Assembly: GCA_964638815.1 (NCBI GenBank)
Contig: CAZXBB010000140.1
Coordinates: 1 to 6,535 of the forward strand
Direction: 5' to 3'
Origin: CAZXBB01 sp964638815
GTDB lineage: Bacteria; Planctomycetota; Phycisphaerae; Phycisphaerales; SM1A02
Length of the DNA: 6,535 bases
Shown: piece by piece, positions 5,599-6,535 of the stretch
Layout: each line of letters opens with the position of its first letter
How positions within the stretch are numbered: position 1 is the stretch's first letter
Position numbers and translations under genes: made by a program
The notes under the pieces: model-generated
What the model was told of the DNA's origin: nothing
What the model saw: only the letters and a program-made list of their open reading frames with translations
Databases searched by the model: none

Positions 5599-6389
5599 TT
5601 ACCGCTGGTGGACCTTCGTCTTCGCCGCGCGACGCAGTGACTCCACCTCGCGCGGCAACAGGTCGCGCCACTGACCCGGACGCAGTCCCTTCAGCTTCAG
5701 CGGACCGAGCTGGATGCGACGCAGCTTGCGCACCTTGTGACCGACGCGGGCCATCATGCGGCGGATCTGGCGGTTGCGGCCCTCGCGCAGCTCCATGAGC
5801 AGACGCGTGCGCTGACGCGACGATCGGAGCAGCGTGAGACGCGAGCGGCTTTGCCGCCCGGCGGTGGCGGGGCCGCGCCGCGACTTCTTCCGGCGCCGGG
5901 TCTCGGTCAGGAACACGCCTGACTCCAGACGCTTCACCGCCGCCTCGTCGAGCGTGCCCTCGACGGTCACCTCGTAGACCTTGTGCACACCGTATCGCGG
6001 ATGCGTGAGGCGATTGGCAAGGTCACCGTCGTTCGTCAGCAGGAGCAGGCCGGAGCTTTCGACGTCCAGCCGTCCGACCGGATAGAGACGCGGGCGGGCC
6101 GGATGAACGACGAGATCGATCGCCCGCGTCCGCCCGTCGGGATCGTCGTTCGTGCAGACCACGCCGCGCGGCTTGAACAGCATCACGTAGACGTGCCCTT
6201 CCGCCGGCCGGATGCGCCGCCCGTTGACCGCGATGCGGTCGCCGGCCGGATCGACCCACGCCGGGAGCGTGCTGACGACGTGACCGTTCACCGTCACGAG
6301 CCCCTCCTCGATCAGCGACTCGCACGCGCGGCGCGAACCGACCCCGGCGTCCGCAAGGACTTTGTGACCCCGCGGGCCGCGGGAGCCAT
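5599..6389 (-). CDS. RluB/RsuA-family pseudouridine synthase, 5' end disrupted or unresolved
   Basis: It isomerises a uridine to pseudouridine in rRNA (RluB acts on 23S, RsuA on 16S). An S4 RNA-binding domain starts at KVLADAGVGSRRACESLIEEG (about 6363-6301) and continues VTVNGHVV. The catalytic domain has YPVGRLDVESSGLLLLTNDG, with catalytic Asp encoded at 6066-6064, then THPRYGVHKVYEVTVEG and ELREGRNRQIRRM, both family motifs. A basic insert (TRRRKKSRRGPATAGRQSRSR) lies before the last motif, and the C-terminus is basic. The frame holding the S4 start stays open to the right edge but has no ATG, GTG or TTG there. ATG at 6389 is one base out of frame; adding one base near 6364-6368 would give M-A-P-A-A-R-G-V-H-K-V-L-A, a natural start. 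The end at 6389 is therefore a proposal. GTG 6297 would cut off most of S4. It is convergent with scpA. RluB is favoured over RsuA by the usual scpA-scpB-rluB neighbourhood, but this is not certain. Confidence 0.8.
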
Positions 6390-6408
6390 CGGTGAAGGAG
6401 TGCAGGGG

Positions 6409-6436
6409 GGGGTTGAGACTGCGGGGTTGAGACAGC
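6409..6436 (+). repeat. 14-bp direct repeat, two copies
   Basis: GGGGTTGAGACTGC at 6409-6422 is followed directly by GGGGTTGAGACAGC at 6423-6436, differing at one base. It lies just upstream of the pseudouridine synthase. The 14-bp length is twice the 7-bp period of the neighbouring array. Confidence 0.8.
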
Positions 6437-6441
6437 GGGGG

Positions 6442-6504
6442 GAGTCCCGGGTCCTGGGTCCCGGATCCCGGGTTCCGGCTTTCGGGTCCCGGATTCGGGG
6501 ACCG
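6442..6504. repeat. Degenerate 7-bp tandem array (consensus GGGTCCC)
   Basis: Nine heptads in register: GAGTCCC, GGGTCCT, GGGTCCC, GGATCCC, GGGTTCC, GGCTTTC, GGGTCCC, GGATTCG and GGGACCG. A further GCTTTC follows. The unit is nearly self-complementary (GGGNCCC), so the array can fold on either strand. It lies in the apparent intergenic region upstream of the pseudouridine synthase; bases 6505-6535 hold nothing recognisable. Confidence 0.8.
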
Positions 6505-6535
6505 GCTTTCTTTCGTTCTGATTCTGCGGATCCTG

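Noticed and set aside
6442..6504. CRISPR-like array
   Set aside because: Units are 7 bp in direct tandem with no spacers.
6505..6535. Promoter for the pseudouridine synthase (CAGAAT on minus strand)
   Set aside because: It matches the -10 consensus at only four positions and lies over 100 bp from the proposed start, with no -35.

Overview
The window is very GC-rich DNA with tightly packed genes. It looks like a Gram-negative-type bacterium, most likely a planctomycete (Phycisphaerae-like). The evidence is Kdo/LPS genes, a very long LptC/OstA-like protein of the kind annotated in that group, a small membrane protein ending in a paired-CxxC zinc ribbon that is common in planctomycetes, and poor use of Shine-Dalgarno (SD) sites. 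The taxonomic call is inference from protein style, not from a marker gene.

Layout, left to right. Bases 1-1753 (minus): an LptC/LptA-like LPS-transport protein that runs off the left edge. It starts at a TTG overlapping the end of kdsC. Bases 1746-2261 (minus): kdsC, Kdo-8-phosphate phosphatase. Bases 2314-2961 (plus): a four-helix membrane protein with a C-terminal zinc ribbon, divergent from kdsC across 52 bp. Bases 2966-3529 (minus): an HslV-like Ntn-hydrolase whose residue after Met is Ser, not Thr. Bases 3561-4598 (minus): kdsD/kpsF, arabinose-5-phosphate isomerase (SIS plus two CBS domains). Bases 4617-5534 (plus): scpA, the condensin kleisin, with a 12-bp tandem repeat in its linker. 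Bases 5599 to about 6389 (minus): an RluB/RsuA-type pseudouridine synthase whose 5' end has no in-frame start codon in the window. Bases 6390-6535: GC-rich short repeats, including a 7-bp-period array.

How the genes work together. kdsD, kdsC and the LptC-like gene are the same set found together as kdsD-kdsC-lptC in Enterobacteria: they make the Kdo precursor, finish Kdo and export LPS. Here the set is split by an HslV-like protease gene and an opposite-strand membrane gene. scpA and the pseudouridine synthase belong to chromosome segregation and ribosome maturation. They are often neighbours in bacteria, but here they are convergent and scpB is not between them.

The most interesting signal is regulatory. 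The divergent starts of kdsD and scpA are only 18 bp apart and form a near-perfect palindrome that includes both ATG codons. A -10-like hexamer sits 8 bp before each start, which predicts two leaderless mRNAs from one symmetric element. The kdsC/membrane-gene divergence has the same arrangement (-10-like boxes 6-7 bp before the starts). In contrast, the two genes inside operons (hslV-like and lptC-like) have SD-like sequences.
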